Positions 9,477-17,855 are shown, counted from the stretch's first letter. The stretch: DNA of 64,000 nt from Halomonas sp. NO4 (GCF_010994375.1 NZ_WHMA01000003.1:62001-126000); one strand, 5' to 3'. Made by a program: numbers and translations. Notes: generated by a model not told the origin, from the letters alone.

Positions 9477-9548
9477 GGGCCATCCCCCCTTGCTTGCTTG
9501 GCATTTGCGGGACCCGCGGCCGAAGGCGACCGGTCCCACCCCTTTATT

Positions 9549-9573
9549 AAACATGCATCTGTTATGCATGTTT
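9549..9573 (-). promoter_or_regulatory. NsrR-type operator of norC
   Basis: Perfect inverted repeat with 10-base arms AAACATGCAT and ATGCATGTTT around a 5-base centre (ctgtt). The ATGCAT cores at this spacing resemble the NsrR consensus (two 11-base half sites separated by one base). Read on the minus strand it overlaps the expected -10 and start of the norC transcript, so NsrR would block the promoter until NO damages its cluster. Binding by NsrR is inferred. Confidence 0.7.
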
Positions 9574-9602
9574 AGAGTAGCAGGAGCCGCACCAGAGGGG
9601 CA

Positions 9603-9616
9603 TTGACCTTGATCAA
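9603..9616 (-). promoter_or_regulatory. Dnr/FNR-type activator box upstream of norC
   Basis: TTGAC-CTTG-ATCAA, a full match to the FNR/Anr/Dnr half-site pair. Its centre (9609.5) lies about 42 bases from a start site near 9567 predicted from the -10-like TACTCT (9579-9574, minus strand), the class II activator geometry. This makes norC an NO- or low-oxygen-activated gene that NsrR also represses. Confidence 0.8.
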
Positions 9617-9709
9617 ATTGGGGGAAGGAAGCGCCAGGGTAGCGACCATGGCGCCACCTGACGGCTCGCGACACGATGTCGCAGGCCGGGGGCACGACGG
9701 CCGGCGGCC

Positions 9710-10027
9710 TCAGCCCTCGGGGATGTCATCGATCCAGGTCAGGGCGGCGACACTGGCCGGCAGCCCCAGGGTGGGGATGGCCAGCAGCGCCACCTGGCGC
9801 AGGGCTTCGGGCTCGATGCCCTCGCGCAGGCCGCGTCGCACGTGGGAGTGGACCGCCCCTTCGGAGCCGGTGCCCACCGCCAGGGCTAGCTTGACCAGCC
9901 GGCGGGTGCGCGCATCCAGCGGCCCGCTCTCGGCGCAGCGCTTACCCAGCGCCTGGAATGCGTCCCAGACCTCGGGGTAATCCTCGGCCACCTTGCCGGC
10001 ACCGCTGGGGAGTTGGTGATCGCTCAT
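9710..10027 (-). CDS. Carboxymuconolactone decarboxylase-like (AhpD-fold) protein
   Basis: 105 residues, cytoplasmic, all-helical by appearance. The core GSEGAVHSHVRRGLREGIEP matches the carboxymuconolactone decarboxylase family signature (Glu, then His-x-x-x-Ala/Gly). The CxxC redox pair of AhpD is absent (a Ser and a His sit at the expected places), so peroxidase-type chemistry like that of AhpD is unlikely. It is the last gene of an apparent nnrS-sirB-CMD unit with a 71-base gap. Substrate unknown. Confidence 0.8.
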   Translation of the reverse strand: MSDHQLPSGAGKVAEDYPEVWDAFQALGKRCAESGPLDARTRRLVKLALAVGTGSEGAVHSHVRRGLREGIEPEALRQVALLAIPTLGLPASVAALTWIDDIPEG

Positions 10028-10098
10028 GGGTTCATCCTTCCTGACCAGTGACGATTCGACGCGACCTCAGTATAGCCGCCCGGCGCGCGTCAGCCAGC

Positions 10099-10494
10099 TT
10101 ACAGCAGCGCCAGCCAGGAGAGCGGGTGGTGGTGGATGGCGGCACCGAGCATGTAGGCGAAGGTCGCCAGCGCCGCCAGCGCCGCCAGCGCACGCCGGGC
10201 GGGGGTGCGGCCGCGCTTGATCGCCAGCGTGCCCAGACCGATGTAGGCCAGCAGGGCGACGAGTTTGGCGGCGAGCCAGGGGTGCTGGTGGGGCCACATC
10301 CCCAGCATCACCGCGAGCAGCACGCCGAGGACAAGCAGCAGGCTGTCGTTGAGGTGCGGCAGCACCTTCACCCAGCGCCGCTGCAGCAGCGAGGATTCGC
10401 GCACCGACCAGGCCGCCCGCACCAGGAAGAACCCCAGGCTCAGCGCCGCGGTGGTCATGTGCAGGTGCTTGATCAGGGCGTAGTGCTCGATCAC
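10099..10494 (-). CDS. SirB2-like integral membrane protein
   Basis: 131 residues with four hydrophobic helices; resembles the SirB family (KHLHMTTAALSLGFFLVRAAW and the C-terminal GAAIHHHPL segment). SirB proteins are small inner-membrane proteins of unclear biochemical role. Start chosen at the GTG at 10494 because AGGAGG lies 6 bases before it; an ATG at 10542 would overlap the nnrS end and adds no family-like sequence. It follows nnrS by 31 bases. Several conserved histidines (LHM, HHH) could bind metal or haem, but this is not shown. Confidence 0.78.
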   Translation of the reverse strand: MIEHYALIKHLHMTTAALSLGFFLVRAAWSVRESSLLQRRWVKVLPHLNDSLLLVLGVLLAVMLGMWPHQHPWLAAKLVALLAYIGLGTLAIKRGRTPARRALAALAALATFAYMLGAAIHHHPLSWLALL

Positions 10495-10525
10495 GTCGGC
10501 CTCCTGGCTGCGACCACGGCTGGGG

Positions 10526-11737
10526 CTAGCCGTCCTCGCCATCGGGGCGGGGCGCCAGCAGCGGCCCCGTATAGTGGAACAGGAAGACGCCGTAGGCCAG
10601 GCACCAGAAGATGATGCCCAGGTTGTAGGTCCAGTGGGTGATCTGCGGGAACAGCGCCAGCACCGGCGAGCGCAGCAGCGCGGCCGCCACCATCAGCCCC
10701 AGCGCCACGCCGATGCCCGGCAGAGTGCGGATCTGGCGCGCGGTGTGCCCCAGCGAGACGCGCGCCATCATCGCCAGCATCATGGTCCCCATGCCGCCGA
10801 TGGTCAGGGCGTGCACCGCCACGTCGGTGCGGAAGGCGCCGAACAGCGACAGGGCCCACATCGCCAGCCCCACGGGGATGAAGGCATAGCTCGCATGCAG
10901 CCCCCACAGCAGCGGTTCGCGCCAGCTGTGCTGGCCGCCCCAGCGCGCCAGGCGCACGGCATTGGCCAGGGCGGCCAGCCCCATCAGGCTCGCCAGCAGG
11001 GGCGCCGGCAGGGCCAGGCCCAGCATCGCCAGCAGCATCGCCAGCACCACCGCCATGACGCTGCCGAGGCTCGCGTACTCGAGCGCCGCGATCGGCGGCC
11101 GGCGGGTCAGACCCAGGCGGTTGGCGGTGAACATGGCGATCACCCGGCCGCCCACCACCACCATCAGCAGAGTGACCAGAAGCACAGCCAGGTAGGCCGA
11201 CTGGCGAATCAGCGCCGCCTCGCCGTTGAGCACGCCCAGGTGCATGCCGAGATTGGCCAGGGTCAGAAGCCCCAGTGCCGGCAGGAAGATCAGGTTGCGC
11301 CAGCGCTGAGCGGCGATCACCAGGCGCGCCATCACGATGCCCACCACCGGCAGGAAGGCCACGTCGACGGTGACAATCAGCCACCCCGGCAGCCCCGCCG
11401 GAAAGGCGATCAGTCCCCGCGCGGCGAGCCACAGCGCCACCAGGCCCAGCAGCGGCCCGCCGTGCAGGCTGCGCCGCCCGGTCCAGTTCTGCACCGCAGT
11501 GAGCAGAAAGCCGGTCACCACGGCGGTGGCGAAGCCGAAGAGCATCTCGTGCTGGTGCCACCACATCAGCCCGCCGTGGGGGCGCAGCAGGATGTCGCCG
11601 TGCCAGAAGGCGAACCACACCACCAGGGAGAGCACGCTGAACAGCGCCGCCAGCAGGAAGAAGGGGCGGAAGGCCAGACGCGCCACCGGGTGGCGCGTCA
11701 GTGACAAGGGACTCACGGAAGAGGAAGAAGACGACAT
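10526..11737 (-). CDS. nnrS: NnrS family haem/copper membrane protein (copy 1)
   Basis: 403 residues, about 12 membrane helices. NnrS proteins are found with denitrification genes and relieve nitrosative stress, probably by limiting iron-nitrosyl formation; exact chemistry is unsettled. Seen: the N-terminal PVARLAFRPFFLLAALF, the WWHQHEMLFGF motif with its histidines, GGRVIAMFTANRLG, and VHALTIGGMGTMMLAMM, all hallmarks. Start placed at the ATG at 11737; the open frame extends to 11815 but that would start inside the Dnr-type box. First gene of a unit with the SirB-like and CMD-like genes. Confidence 0.92.
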   Translation of the reverse strand: MSSSSSSVSPLSLTRHPVARLAFRPFFLLAALFSVLSLVVWFAFWHGDILLRPHGGLMWWHQHEMLFGFATAVVTGFLLTAVQNWTGRRSLHGGPLLGLVALWLAARGLIAFPAGLPGWLIVTVDVAFLPVVGIVMARLVIAAQRWRNLIFLPALGLLTLANLGMHLGVLNGEAALIRQSAYLAVLLVTLLMVVVGGRVIAMFTANRLGLTRRPPIAALEYASLGSVMAVVLAMLLAMLGLALPAPLLASLMGLAALANAVRLARWGGQHSWREPLLWGLHASYAFIPVGLAMWALSLFGAFRTDVAVHALTIGGMGTMMLAMMARVSLGHTARQIRTLPGIGVALGLMVAAALLRSPVLALFPQITHWTYNLGIIFWCLAYGVFLFHYTGPLLAPRPDGEDG

Positions 11738-12059
11738 GATCGCGATACCCGAGTAAAACGCTTGGATATGGCCATTGTGCGGAAAAGCCCGCGTCAAGGC
11801 CATGACGCGCATCAAGAGAAAGCCGCTCAGGCTGATCCGGGGACGGGCCTAAAGGAGGCGCTGCGAACCCTTACCTGGGCGCTTACATTTGCCCTGCCTG
11901 GCAAATGACCTCCTTTCCGCAGTGCGCAGCGCTGCCCGATCTAGGCGCCTTTCGGCGCCTTCGCCCGGCAAAGCCGGCCTCCCACTTAGCCCCTCCCTAC
12001 CGTGGGTGCCATTAACTGCGATAGCCTTGGGCCTGTTGCCCGGGCTCGTGAGAAAGGGC
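11738..12059. other. Intergenic region between nirN and nnrS with hairpins
   Basis: 322 bases without a credible gene. It holds the nnrS promoter and Dnr-type box (11802-11815), an 8-base inverted repeat CATTTGCC/GGCAAATG (11886-11907), and two further hairpins (AGGCGCC/GGCGCCT at 11943-11960; CCGGC/GCCGG at 11965-11977) that may end nirDLGHJEN transcription. No T-run follows them, so termination would not be classical. No other structure seen. Confidence 0.55.
11802..11815 (-). promoter_or_regulatory. Dnr/FNR-type box upstream of nnrS
   Basis: Minus-strand TTGAT-GCGC-GTCAT, one mismatch to the TTGAT-N4-GTCAA type. Its centre (11808.5) is 41.5 bases from a start site near 11767 given by the -10-like CACAAT (11779-11774). 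Supports co-activation of nnrS, the SirB-like and the CMD-like genes with norCBQD. Confidence 0.65.
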
Positions 12060-13601
12060 TCAGTGACTGGTGCCCTCCTCGTACTGCGTCTTGTTCCAGA
12101 TGTTGTACTTGCCCGAGGGCTTCTTCATCGGCATGCGGTCGAGCTCCTCCAGGGTCTCGGCGTCGATGCGCAGCAGCGCGCCGTCGTCGTCCCAGATGCT
12201 CAGCAGCAGGGTCTCGCCGTCGCGGTCGAACTCCACGTGGGCGGCGGTCTTGCCGGGCTCGGGAATCAGCGTCTCGGCGATCTCCAGGGTCTGCTTGTCG
12301 ATCACGTGAATGCGGTCATGGTTGGGGCCGAAGAAGACGTCCACCCAGACGTAGGGCGAGTTGGCGTGGCTGCGCATGAAGAAGCCCGGCCCGTCGGTCT
12401 CGATGTGAGTGATCAACGACCAGTCGCTCATGTCGAACACCGACACCAGCCCCTTGTCGATGTGCGGGATCGCCATCACCCGGCGCCCGTCCAGCTCCCA
12501 GGTGGTGCCGGCGCCCAGATGCGGCATGCCCTCCAGCGGCAGGTCGGCCACTTTCTCCTCTTGGTCCATGTCGAACACCAGGCCACCGCCGCCGTCGCCG
12601 CGGGAGGCGCCCACCAGGTAGCGGTACGACTGGTCGAAGAAGAAGTCATCCATGTAGTCCGGCGCGGCCATGCGGTGGAGGGCGAAGTCGCCCACCAGCG
12701 GCTCGTCGCCCTCGGCGAGCGTCTCCGGCCAGCGGATCTCCCACACCTCGGGAATGTCCTTGAGGGCGGCGACGAAACTGTTGCGCGGCGGCGCCGTGTA
12801 GACGGCGCTGACCCGCGAGGTGTCGCCGTTCTTGGCCTCGACGGGCAGGGTGGCGATCAGCTCGAGGTCACGGGCGTCGAACAGCACCAGGGTATGCGGC
12901 AGGTAGTTGGCGGCCATCACGTAGCGGCCGTCGGCGGAGACGGCGATGTTGCGCATGTTGATGCCGGCGCGCACCTCGGCGGTGACCTCGAGGTTGTAGA
13001 TGTCGTACTTGGTGATCCAGCCATCGCGGGAACCGAAGTAGACGTAGCGGCCGTCCGGGGTGTACTTGGGCCCGCCGTGCAGCGCATAGCGGCTGGGAAA
13101 GCGCTCGATGCGCTCGAAGGTGTCGCCGTCGAGCAGGCTGACGTGGTGATCGCCCGTCTCCACCACGATGAAGAGGTTCTTGAGATCCTCGACCTCGAAC
13201 ACCGGCGCGTCGGGCAGGCTGCCGTGGGGGTGGTTGAGGATATGGCTGGCGCGGATGTCGGCATCCGTCCAGGTCGGCTCCTTCGCGGGCGGCTCGTAGA
13301 TCCACTCGGCCAGTGCGGCGACCTCGGCATCATCGAGCAGCGCACCGAAGGCCGGCATCTGGGTGGCCGGGCGGCCGTCGCGAATCACGTCCTCGGCGGC
13401 AGCCGGCTTGAGCCGCGAGAGGTTCTCGGGCAGCAGTGCCGGGCCAATGCCGCCCAGGCGGCCGACGCCATGGCACGCCGAGCAGTGCTGGTTGTACAGC
13501 ATGTGCGGGTCGGGCTCCTCGGCCGCCGCCGGGAGGGCAATCACGCCGAGCCCCCACAGGGCCCCGGCCAGCAGGGTCGTTACGGTGGTGCGCAGCTTCA
13601 C
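12060..13601 (-). CDS. nirN: NirN, cytochrome c / haem d1 protein (dihydro-haem d1 dehydrogenase)
   Basis: 513 residues with a Sec signal (about 1-27, ending PAAAEE), so periplasmic. Last enzyme of haem d1 synthesis: oxidises dihydro-haem d1 and passes haem d1 to NirS. Seen: haem c motif CSACH at about residue 40 within an N-terminal cytochrome domain (RLGGIGPALLPENLSRL; TQMPAF), then an eight-bladed d1 propeller (YVYFGSRDGWITKYD; DGRYVMAANYLPH). The C-terminal GKYNIWNKTQYEEGTSH and the place directly after nirE fit NirN; NirS-specific segments around its second d1 histidine are missing. Overlaps the nirE stop by 4 bases. I therefore do not call this nirS. Confidence 0.87.
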   Translation of the reverse strand: MKLRTTVTTLLAGALWGLGVIALPAAAEEPDPHMLYNQHCSACHGVGRLGGIGPALLPENLSRLKPAAAEDVIRDGRPATQMPAFGALLDDAEVAALAEWIYEPPAKEPTWTDADIRASHILNHPHGSLPDAPVFEVEDLKNLFIVVETGDHHVSLLDGDTFERIERFPSRYALHGGPKYTPDGRYVYFGSRDGWITKYDIYNLEVTAEVRAGINMRNIAVSADGRYVMAANYLPHTLVLFDARDLELIATLPVEAKNGDTSRVSAVYTAPPRNSFVAALKDIPEVWEIRWPETLAEGDEPLVGDFALHRMAAPDYMDDFFFDQSYRYLVGASRGDGGGGLVFDMDQEEKVADLPLEGMPHLGAGTTWELDGRRVMAIPHIDKGLVSVFDMSDWSLITHIETDGPGFFMRSHANSPYVWVDVFFGPNHDRIHVIDKQTLEIAETLIPEPGKTAAHVEFDRDGETLLLSIWDDDGALLRIDAETLEELDRMPMKKPSGKYNIWNKTQYEEGTSH

Positions 13602-14449
13602 AGTGCCAGTCTCCCCATGGCCGGTTCCTCCAGGGTGTGTCGGGTCAGGTGGGTCATCGCCGGCGCCAGGGCGTCGGCCAGGCGCACCACTTCGCCCACC
13701 ACGATCAGCGTTGGGGGACGGAACGCTTCGCGCTCGATCACCTCGACGACATCGCCCAGGGTGGCCAGCACGTGACGCTGCTCGGGGGTGGTGCCGCGCT
13801 CCACCAGGGCCACCGGATGGGAGGCGGGCAGGCCGTGGCGCTGCAGCTCGCGACTGATCAGTTCGGCGTTGGCCAGCCCCATGTAGAACACTACGGTGTG
13901 GTTGGGCACCGCCAGGGCCGACCAGTCCAGGGCCAGCTCGCCGTCCGCCTTGGCGTGGCCGGTGACGAAGGTGACGCTCTGGGCGAAGTCGCGATGGGTG
14001 AGCGGAAACCCCGAGTAGGTGGAACAGCCCGACGCCGATGTAATCCCCGGCACCACGCGAAAGCCGATGCCATGCGCAATGAGGTACTCGGCCTCCTCGC
14101 CGCCGCGCCCGAAGATATAGGGGTCGCCGCCCTTAAGACGCAGCACCCGCTGGCCGTCGCGGGCCAGGCGCACCAGCAAGGCATTGGTCTCCTCCTGGGG
14201 CAGGGCGTGGAGACTGGCCGCCTTGCCCACATAGAAGCGGCGCACGCCGGGGCGTGCCAGCGCCAGCACCTCCTGGGAGACCAGGCGGTCGAAGACCAGG
14301 CAGTCGGCCTGCTGCAGCAGCGACAGGGCACGCAGGGTCAGAAGCCCCGGATCGCCCGGCCCGGCGCCGACGATGGCGACCTCGCCGGGCGCCAGGGGCG
14401 CCTCGTCGAGGTCGAAACTCAGGTGTCGCGATTGGCGATGTGTCGTCAT
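13598..14449 (-). CDS. nirE: Uroporphyrinogen-III C-methyltransferase NirE
   Basis: 283 residues, cytoplasmic. SAM-dependent enzyme that converts uroporphyrinogen III to precorrin-2, the first committed step towards haem d1. Seen: GAGPGDPGLLTLRAL, the DCLVFDRLVS segment, LRLKGGDPYIFGRGGEE and VVPGITSASGCSTYSG, the standard SUMT signatures. No CysG dehydrogenase/chelatase domain is fused, so this is a dedicated single-domain enzyme. It sits between nirJ and nirN and overlaps nirN by 4 bases. CobA of a cobalamin pathway has the same fold; context decides for NirE. Confidence 0.93.
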   Translation of the reverse strand: MTTHRQSRHLSFDLDEAPLAPGEVAIVGAGPGDPGLLTLRALSLLQQADCLVFDRLVSQEVLALARPGVRRFYVGKAASLHALPQEETNALLVRLARDGQRVLRLKGGDPYIFGRGGEEAEYLIAHGIGFRVVPGITSASGCSTYSGFPLTHRDFAQSVTFVTGHAKADGELALDWSALAVPNHTVVFYMGLANAELISRELQRHGLPASHPVALVERGTTPEQRHVLATLGDVVEVIEREAFRPPTLIVVGEVVRLADALAPAMTHLTRHTLEEPAMGRLAL

Positions 14450-14520
14450 GATCGGCCTCTCCCCCGAAGCGTCAACGCGGTCTTTCGGTCTTTGTGTTGT
14501 GGGTCGTTCTGGTGTCGGTG

Positions 14521-15720
14521 TCAGAGTTCGGTGGCCTGGATGGCGTCGTAGGGCGCCGCCACGCGGCGCACGCTCTCCTCGGCGACACCGATCTCCTCGT
14601 TGGAGAGGTAGCAGCCGGGATCCTCCTCCCAGGGGTCACCGGTCACCTTCCAGGCGCGCACGCGGGTATTGCCGTTGCAGATCGCCAGGTAACGGCACTC
14701 GGCACAACGCCCCTTGAGCGGCCGCGGGCGCTGGCGGAAGCCCTGCATCAAGGGGTCGGTGGTGTCGCGCCAGATCGCCGAGAAGGGCGTGTCGCGGACG
14801 TTGCCCAGGTCGTGATCCCACCAGAAGGTATCGGGGTGGACGTTGCCCAGGTTGTCGATATTGGCGATGTGCTCGCCGGAGGCGTTGCCGCCCCAGTTGC
14901 GCAGACGCTGCGCCAGGGCCTCGGCCTGCTCGGGAAAGTGCTCGCGCGCCCATATCAGCAGGAAGGGGCCGTCGGCGTCGTTGTTGCCGGTGACGTATTC
15001 GCGCTCGATACCGCGCTCGAGCTCGCTGCGGCAGTGGTCGAAAAGCCGGGTCATGGCGTCACGGGTCATCTGGTGCCAGGCGTCCTGCTTGCTGTGGCGC
15101 CGCCCGCGGCCGCCGTAGTTCAAGTGCGAGAGGTAGAACTTGTCGACGTCGTGCTCGTCCAGCAGCGCCAGGATATCGCCGAGCTGTTCGTAGTTCTCGC
15201 GGGTCAGGGTGAAGCGCAGGCCCACCTTGATGCCGCGCTCCTTGCACAGCTCGACGGCGTGCATCGACTCGCGGAACGCCCCCTGGCGCTGGCGGATGAC
15301 GTCGTGGGTGGCCTCCAGGCCATCGATGCTGATGCCCACGTAGTCGTAGCCGACGTCGGCGATCGCATCGATGTTGGCCTCGGTGATCAGGGTGCCGTTG
15401 GTGGAAAGCCCGGTGTAGATACCCAGTGACCGGGCACGGCGCGACAGCTCGAAGATGTCGGGGCGCATCAGCGGCTCGCCGCCCGAGAGGATCAGCGCCG
15501 GCACGCGGAATCGCTGCAGGTCGTCGAGCACCGCCCAGGCTTCGTCCGTGGAGAGCTCGCCGGCGAAGTCGATGTCCGCCGAGGTGGTGTAGCAGTGCTT
15601 GCAGGTGAGGTTGCAGCGCCGGATCAGGTTCCAGATCACCACCGGACCGGGTGGCTTGCGGGCCGGCGGCACCGGGGTCGGCTCGACCAGGGACTTGATG
15701 TAGCGGGTGACTCGGAACAT
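14521..15720 (-). CDS. nirJ: NirJ, radical SAM enzyme of haem d1 synthesis
   Basis: 399 residues, cytoplasmic. Removes the two propionate side chains of 12,18-didecarboxysirohaem and leaves the oxo groups' carbons, a radical SAM reaction. Seen: radical SAM cluster motif CNLTCKHCY at about residue 35, SGGEPLMRPDIF, STNGTLIT, and a C-terminal SPASM-like cysteine set (RCAECRYLAICNGNTRVRA, then DPGCYL). Starts MFRVTRYIKSL as in known NirJ. Lies 26 bases after nirH and 71 before nirE in the nirDLGHJEN order known from Pseudomonas. Confidence 0.95.
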   Translation of the reverse strand: MFRVTRYIKSLVEPTPVPPARKPPGPVVIWNLIRRCNLTCKHCYTTSADIDFAGELSTDEAWAVLDDLQRFRVPALILSGGEPLMRPDIFELSRRARSLGIYTGLSTNGTLITEANIDAIADVGYDYVGISIDGLEATHDVIRQRQGAFRESMHAVELCKERGIKVGLRFTLTRENYEQLGDILALLDEHDVDKFYLSHLNYGGRGRRHSKQDAWHQMTRDAMTRLFDHCRSELERGIEREYVTGNNDADGPFLLIWAREHFPEQAEALAQRLRNWGGNASGEHIANIDNLGNVHPDTFWWDHDLGNVRDTPFSAIWRDTTDPLMQGFRQRPRPLKGRCAECRYLAICNGNTRVRAWKVTGDPWEEDPGCYLSNEEIGVAEESVRRVAAPYDAIQATEL

Positions 15721-15746
15721 GGGACTCTCCTCGGAAGCGGCAGCGC

Positions 15747-16307
15747 CTAGCGCGGCGGATCCTGCCGGTCGGAGCGGCCGGCCAGGCGCAGGCCGGTCTT
15801 CTTGAGAATGCGCGAGCTGTAGAGGATGCGGTGGTCGCGGCAGGCATCGCCGAGCCGCTGACGCAGTTGCTCGGCCTGGCGCTCCACCTCGTCACGGGTG
15901 CGCCCGTGTAGCATGACGAAGAGGTTGTAGGGCCACGCCGGCAGGTGGCGCGGCCGGCGGTAGCAGTGGCTGACGCCGGGCACCCGGGCCACCTCGCGAC
16001 CCAGGCGATCGACCTGGGCGTCATCCACGTCCCACACCGTCATGCCGTTGGCCACGTAGCCCAGGCGGTAGTGGTTGGGCACCGCGGCCACGCGGCGGAT
16101 GATGCCGGCGTCCTGCATGCGCGCCAGGCGCTCACGGACTGCGTCGCCGTCGAGGCCCAGCGGCTTGCCGACCGCCGTCCAGGGGTCGGGCACCAGCGGC
16201 AGGCCGGCCTGGGTGGCCACCACGATGGCGCGATCGAGGGCATCCAGCCCGTCAGGACGGTCAGCAGAGCTCGCTCCGGGCTCAGACGGGCAGGTGGAGA
16301 CGGACAT
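15747..16307 (-). CDS. nirH: NirH, Lrp/AsnC-like sirohaem decarboxylase subunit
   Basis: 186 residues, cytoplasmic. One of four related subunits (NirDLGH) that decarboxylate sirohaem to 12,18-didecarboxysirohaem. Seen: N-terminal AsnC-like helix-turn-helix region (LDALDRAIVVATQAGLPLV), then the HCYRRPRHLPAWPYNLF motif that marks the NirL/NirH type. Start at the ATG at 16307 has a strong AGGAGG site and overlaps the nirG end by 26 bases; a frame extension to 16370 lies within nirG. Despite the DNA-binding-like fold it is an enzyme, not a regulator, by family knowledge. Confidence 0.9.
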   Translation of the reverse strand: MSVSTCPSEPGASSADRPDGLDALDRAIVVATQAGLPLVPDPWTAVGKPLGLDGDAVRERLARMQDAGIIRRVAAVPNHYRLGYVANGMTVWDVDDAQVDRLGREVARVPGVSHCYRRPRHLPAWPYNLFVMLHGRTRDEVERQAEQLRQRLGDACRDHRILYSSRILKKTGLRLAGRSDRQDPPR

Positions 16308-16764
16308 GGAATTCCTCCTGCTTGGGCATGTTGTAGACGGGCAGGCCGGTGGCCGTCTCGATGGCGGCAATCACCTCGCCGATGCGTTCCGGGGTCTCGG
16401 TGGCGAGCACGAACCACATGTTGAGGCGATGCTCGCGTCGGTAGTTGTGGGCCACCTCGGGAAAGGCGTTGACGCGTTCGGTGACCCGTGCGTAGTCGGG
16501 TTCGGGTACCGCCAGCGCGGCCAGGGTCAGGCCGCCGCCCAGCCGCTCGGCGTGGTACATCGGCCCGAAGCGGCTCAGCACGCCGCTCTCCAGCAGACGT
16601 TCGAGGCGGTAGAGCAGTTCGCCCTCGGAGAGGCCGAGCTCGGCGGCGACGGCGGCATAGGGCGCGGCCACCAGCGGCAGGCCCTCCTGGAGGCGGTTGA
16701 CGATGCCCCGGTCGGCGGCATCCAGCGTGGCCGGCTCAGAGCGGATGGCGGGCGCGGCGTTCAT
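16282..16764 (-). CDS. nirG: NirG, Lrp/AsnC-like sirohaem decarboxylase subunit
   Basis: 160 residues, cytoplasmic. NirD/NirG-type half of the sirohaem decarboxylase. Seen: LDAADRGIVNRLQEGLPLV, AELGLSEGELLYRLERL (HTH-like), SRFGPMYHAERLGGG, and AHNYRREHRLNMWFVL, the motif with the proposed catalytic His/Arg. Ends with the EEFHVRLHL strand characteristic of this half. Start at the ATG at 16764 has AGAGGA upstream and overlaps the end of nirL by 29 bases. Confidence 0.9.
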   Translation of the reverse strand: MNAAPAIRSEPATLDAADRGIVNRLQEGLPLVAAPYAAVAAELGLSEGELLYRLERLLESGVLSRFGPMYHAERLGGGLTLAALAVPEPDYARVTERVNAFPEVAHNYRREHRLNMWFVLATETPERIGEVIAAIETATGLPVYNMPKQEEFHVRLHLPV

Positions 16765-17269
16765 GGCTCGTGTCCTCTGGGGTGAAGCGGCCGCCGCACT
16801 GCTTGTACAACCGGTGGCTGAACAGCACGCAGTGGGGAATGGCCTCGAGGCCCTGGCGGGCAACGATCTCGGCGAGCTGCGCCTCGACCTGCGCGCGACG
16901 GGTACCGTGGATCATGCAGAAGAGGTTGTAGGGCCAGCCGGGGCGCCGCGGGCGGCGATAGCAGAGCGTGACGGCGGGCTCGTCGGCGAGCTGACGCCCC
17001 AGCTCGCCCACGGCCTCGTCGTCTACGTCCCACACCACCATGGCGTTGGCGGCGATGCCCAGGGCGCGGTGGCGCACCACCAGGCCCAGGCGCTTGATCA
17101 GGCCCTCGCGCTGCCAGCGCGCGACGCAGTCGAGCACCTCGGCCTCGGTCAGCCCGCACTGCTCGGCGAGGCGCTGCCAAGGGCGCGCGGTGAGCGGCAA
17201 CCCCTGCTCCAGCAGGGCGCGCAGGCGCTGCTCGGCGGCGCTGTGAATCGACGATGGCGTTGCCGTCAT
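16736..17269 (-). CDS. nirL: NirL, Lrp/AsnC-like sirohaem decarboxylase subunit
   Basis: 177 residues, cytoplasmic. Partner of NirD; same reaction as NirG/NirH. Seen: [32 protein letters not shown], and TLCYRRPRRPGWPYNLF, matching the NirL/NirH motif. ATG at 17269 overlaps the nirD stop by 4 bases, showing tight translational coupling. In several genera nirD and nirL are one fused gene; here they are separate. Confidence 0.9.
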   Translation of the reverse strand: MTATPSSIHSAAEQRLRALLEQGLPLTARPWQRLAEQCGLTEAEVLDCVARWQREGLIKRLGLVVRHRALGIAANAMVVWDVDDEAVGELGRQLADEPAVTLCYRRPRRPGWPYNLFCMIHGTRRAQVEAQLAEIVARQGLEAIPHCVLFSHRLYKQCGGRFTPEDTSHERRARHPL

Positions 17270-17754
17270 GCCCCCTCCAGCTCATGCCAGGGAATGGAAA
17301 AGCTCAGGTCGATGTGGAACGCCTCGAGCATGGGCAGGCACAGCACGGCCTGACCCAGCTCGGCTTCCAGCGCCTCGAGACGGGCGGTGAGCGCGGCCTC
17401 GTCGGCCGCGGTCATCACGAACCAGAGGTTGTAGGGCTGCTCGCGGGCCGGATCTTCGCGTGCATAGTTGTGATTGACGCCGGGACAGGCGTTGATCACC
17501 GCCGCGACCGCGTCGCGCTCGGCATCCGGGACGGCCACCGCGGCGAGCAGGCTGGCACCGGCCCGGGCGTGGTCGAACACCGGTCCGACTCGGCTCAGCA
17601 CGCCCTCGGCCTCCAGGCGCTCGAGGCGGGCGAGCACCGCCGCCTCGCTCACCCCGAGCCGCTCGGCCATGGCCGCGAACGGTCGCTCGCACAGCGGCAG
17701 GTCGCGCTGGTAAGTATCGATGAGGCGGCGATCGAGGGCGTCGAGTACGACCAT
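17266..17754 (-). CDS. nirD: NirD, Lrp/AsnC-like sirohaem decarboxylase subunit
   Basis: 162 residues, cytoplasmic, first gene of the minus-strand nirDLGHJEN run. Seen: VLDALDRRLIDTYQRDLPL, RVGPVFDHARAGASLLAA, and the NHNYAREDPAREQPYNLWFVM segment with the His-Asn-Tyr-x-Arg-Glu motif of the NirD/NirG type; ends EAFHIDLSF. Divergent from nirC across a 250-base region with two Dnr-type boxes. Confidence 0.9.
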   Translation of the reverse strand: MVVLDALDRRLIDTYQRDLPLCERPFAAMAERLGVSEAAVLARLERLEAEGVLSRVGPVFDHARAGASLLAAVAVPDAERDAVAAVINACPGVNHNYAREDPAREQPYNLWFVMTAADEAALTARLEALEAELGQAVLCLPMLEAFHIDLSFSIPWHELEGA

Positions 17755-17841
17755 GGGCAGTCACCGGGTCTAGTGGGATCATGCAGCTAAGGGGTATCTT
17801 ACATGCCACATCCAGCGGCGAAGCCACGATCACAACTGCCG

Positions 17842-17855
17842 TTGACGCAGGTCAA
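17842..17855. promoter_or_regulatory. Dnr/FNR-type box 1 between nirD and nirC
   Basis: TTGAC-GCAG-GTCAA, a perfect symmetric FNR/Dnr-type site. Relative to the plus-strand nirC gene it is centred about 41 bases before a start near 17889 suggested by TTTTAT (17877-17882), the class II position. It is also about 60 bases from a possible nirD start (minus-strand TAAGAT, 17801-17796), a class I position, so it might serve both directions. Confidence 0.75.

Noticed and set aside
10167-10195. Tandem GCCAGCGCC repeat
   Set aside because: Encodes Ala-Leu-Ala in a membrane helix of the SirB-like protein; ordinary coding bias, not a regulatory repeat.
12060-13601. Annotation as nitrite reductase nirS
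   Set aside because: Although it has a cytochrome c and a d1 domain, its place after nirE, its length and the GKYNIWNKTQYEEGTSH end fit NirN; NirS-specific segments are missing.
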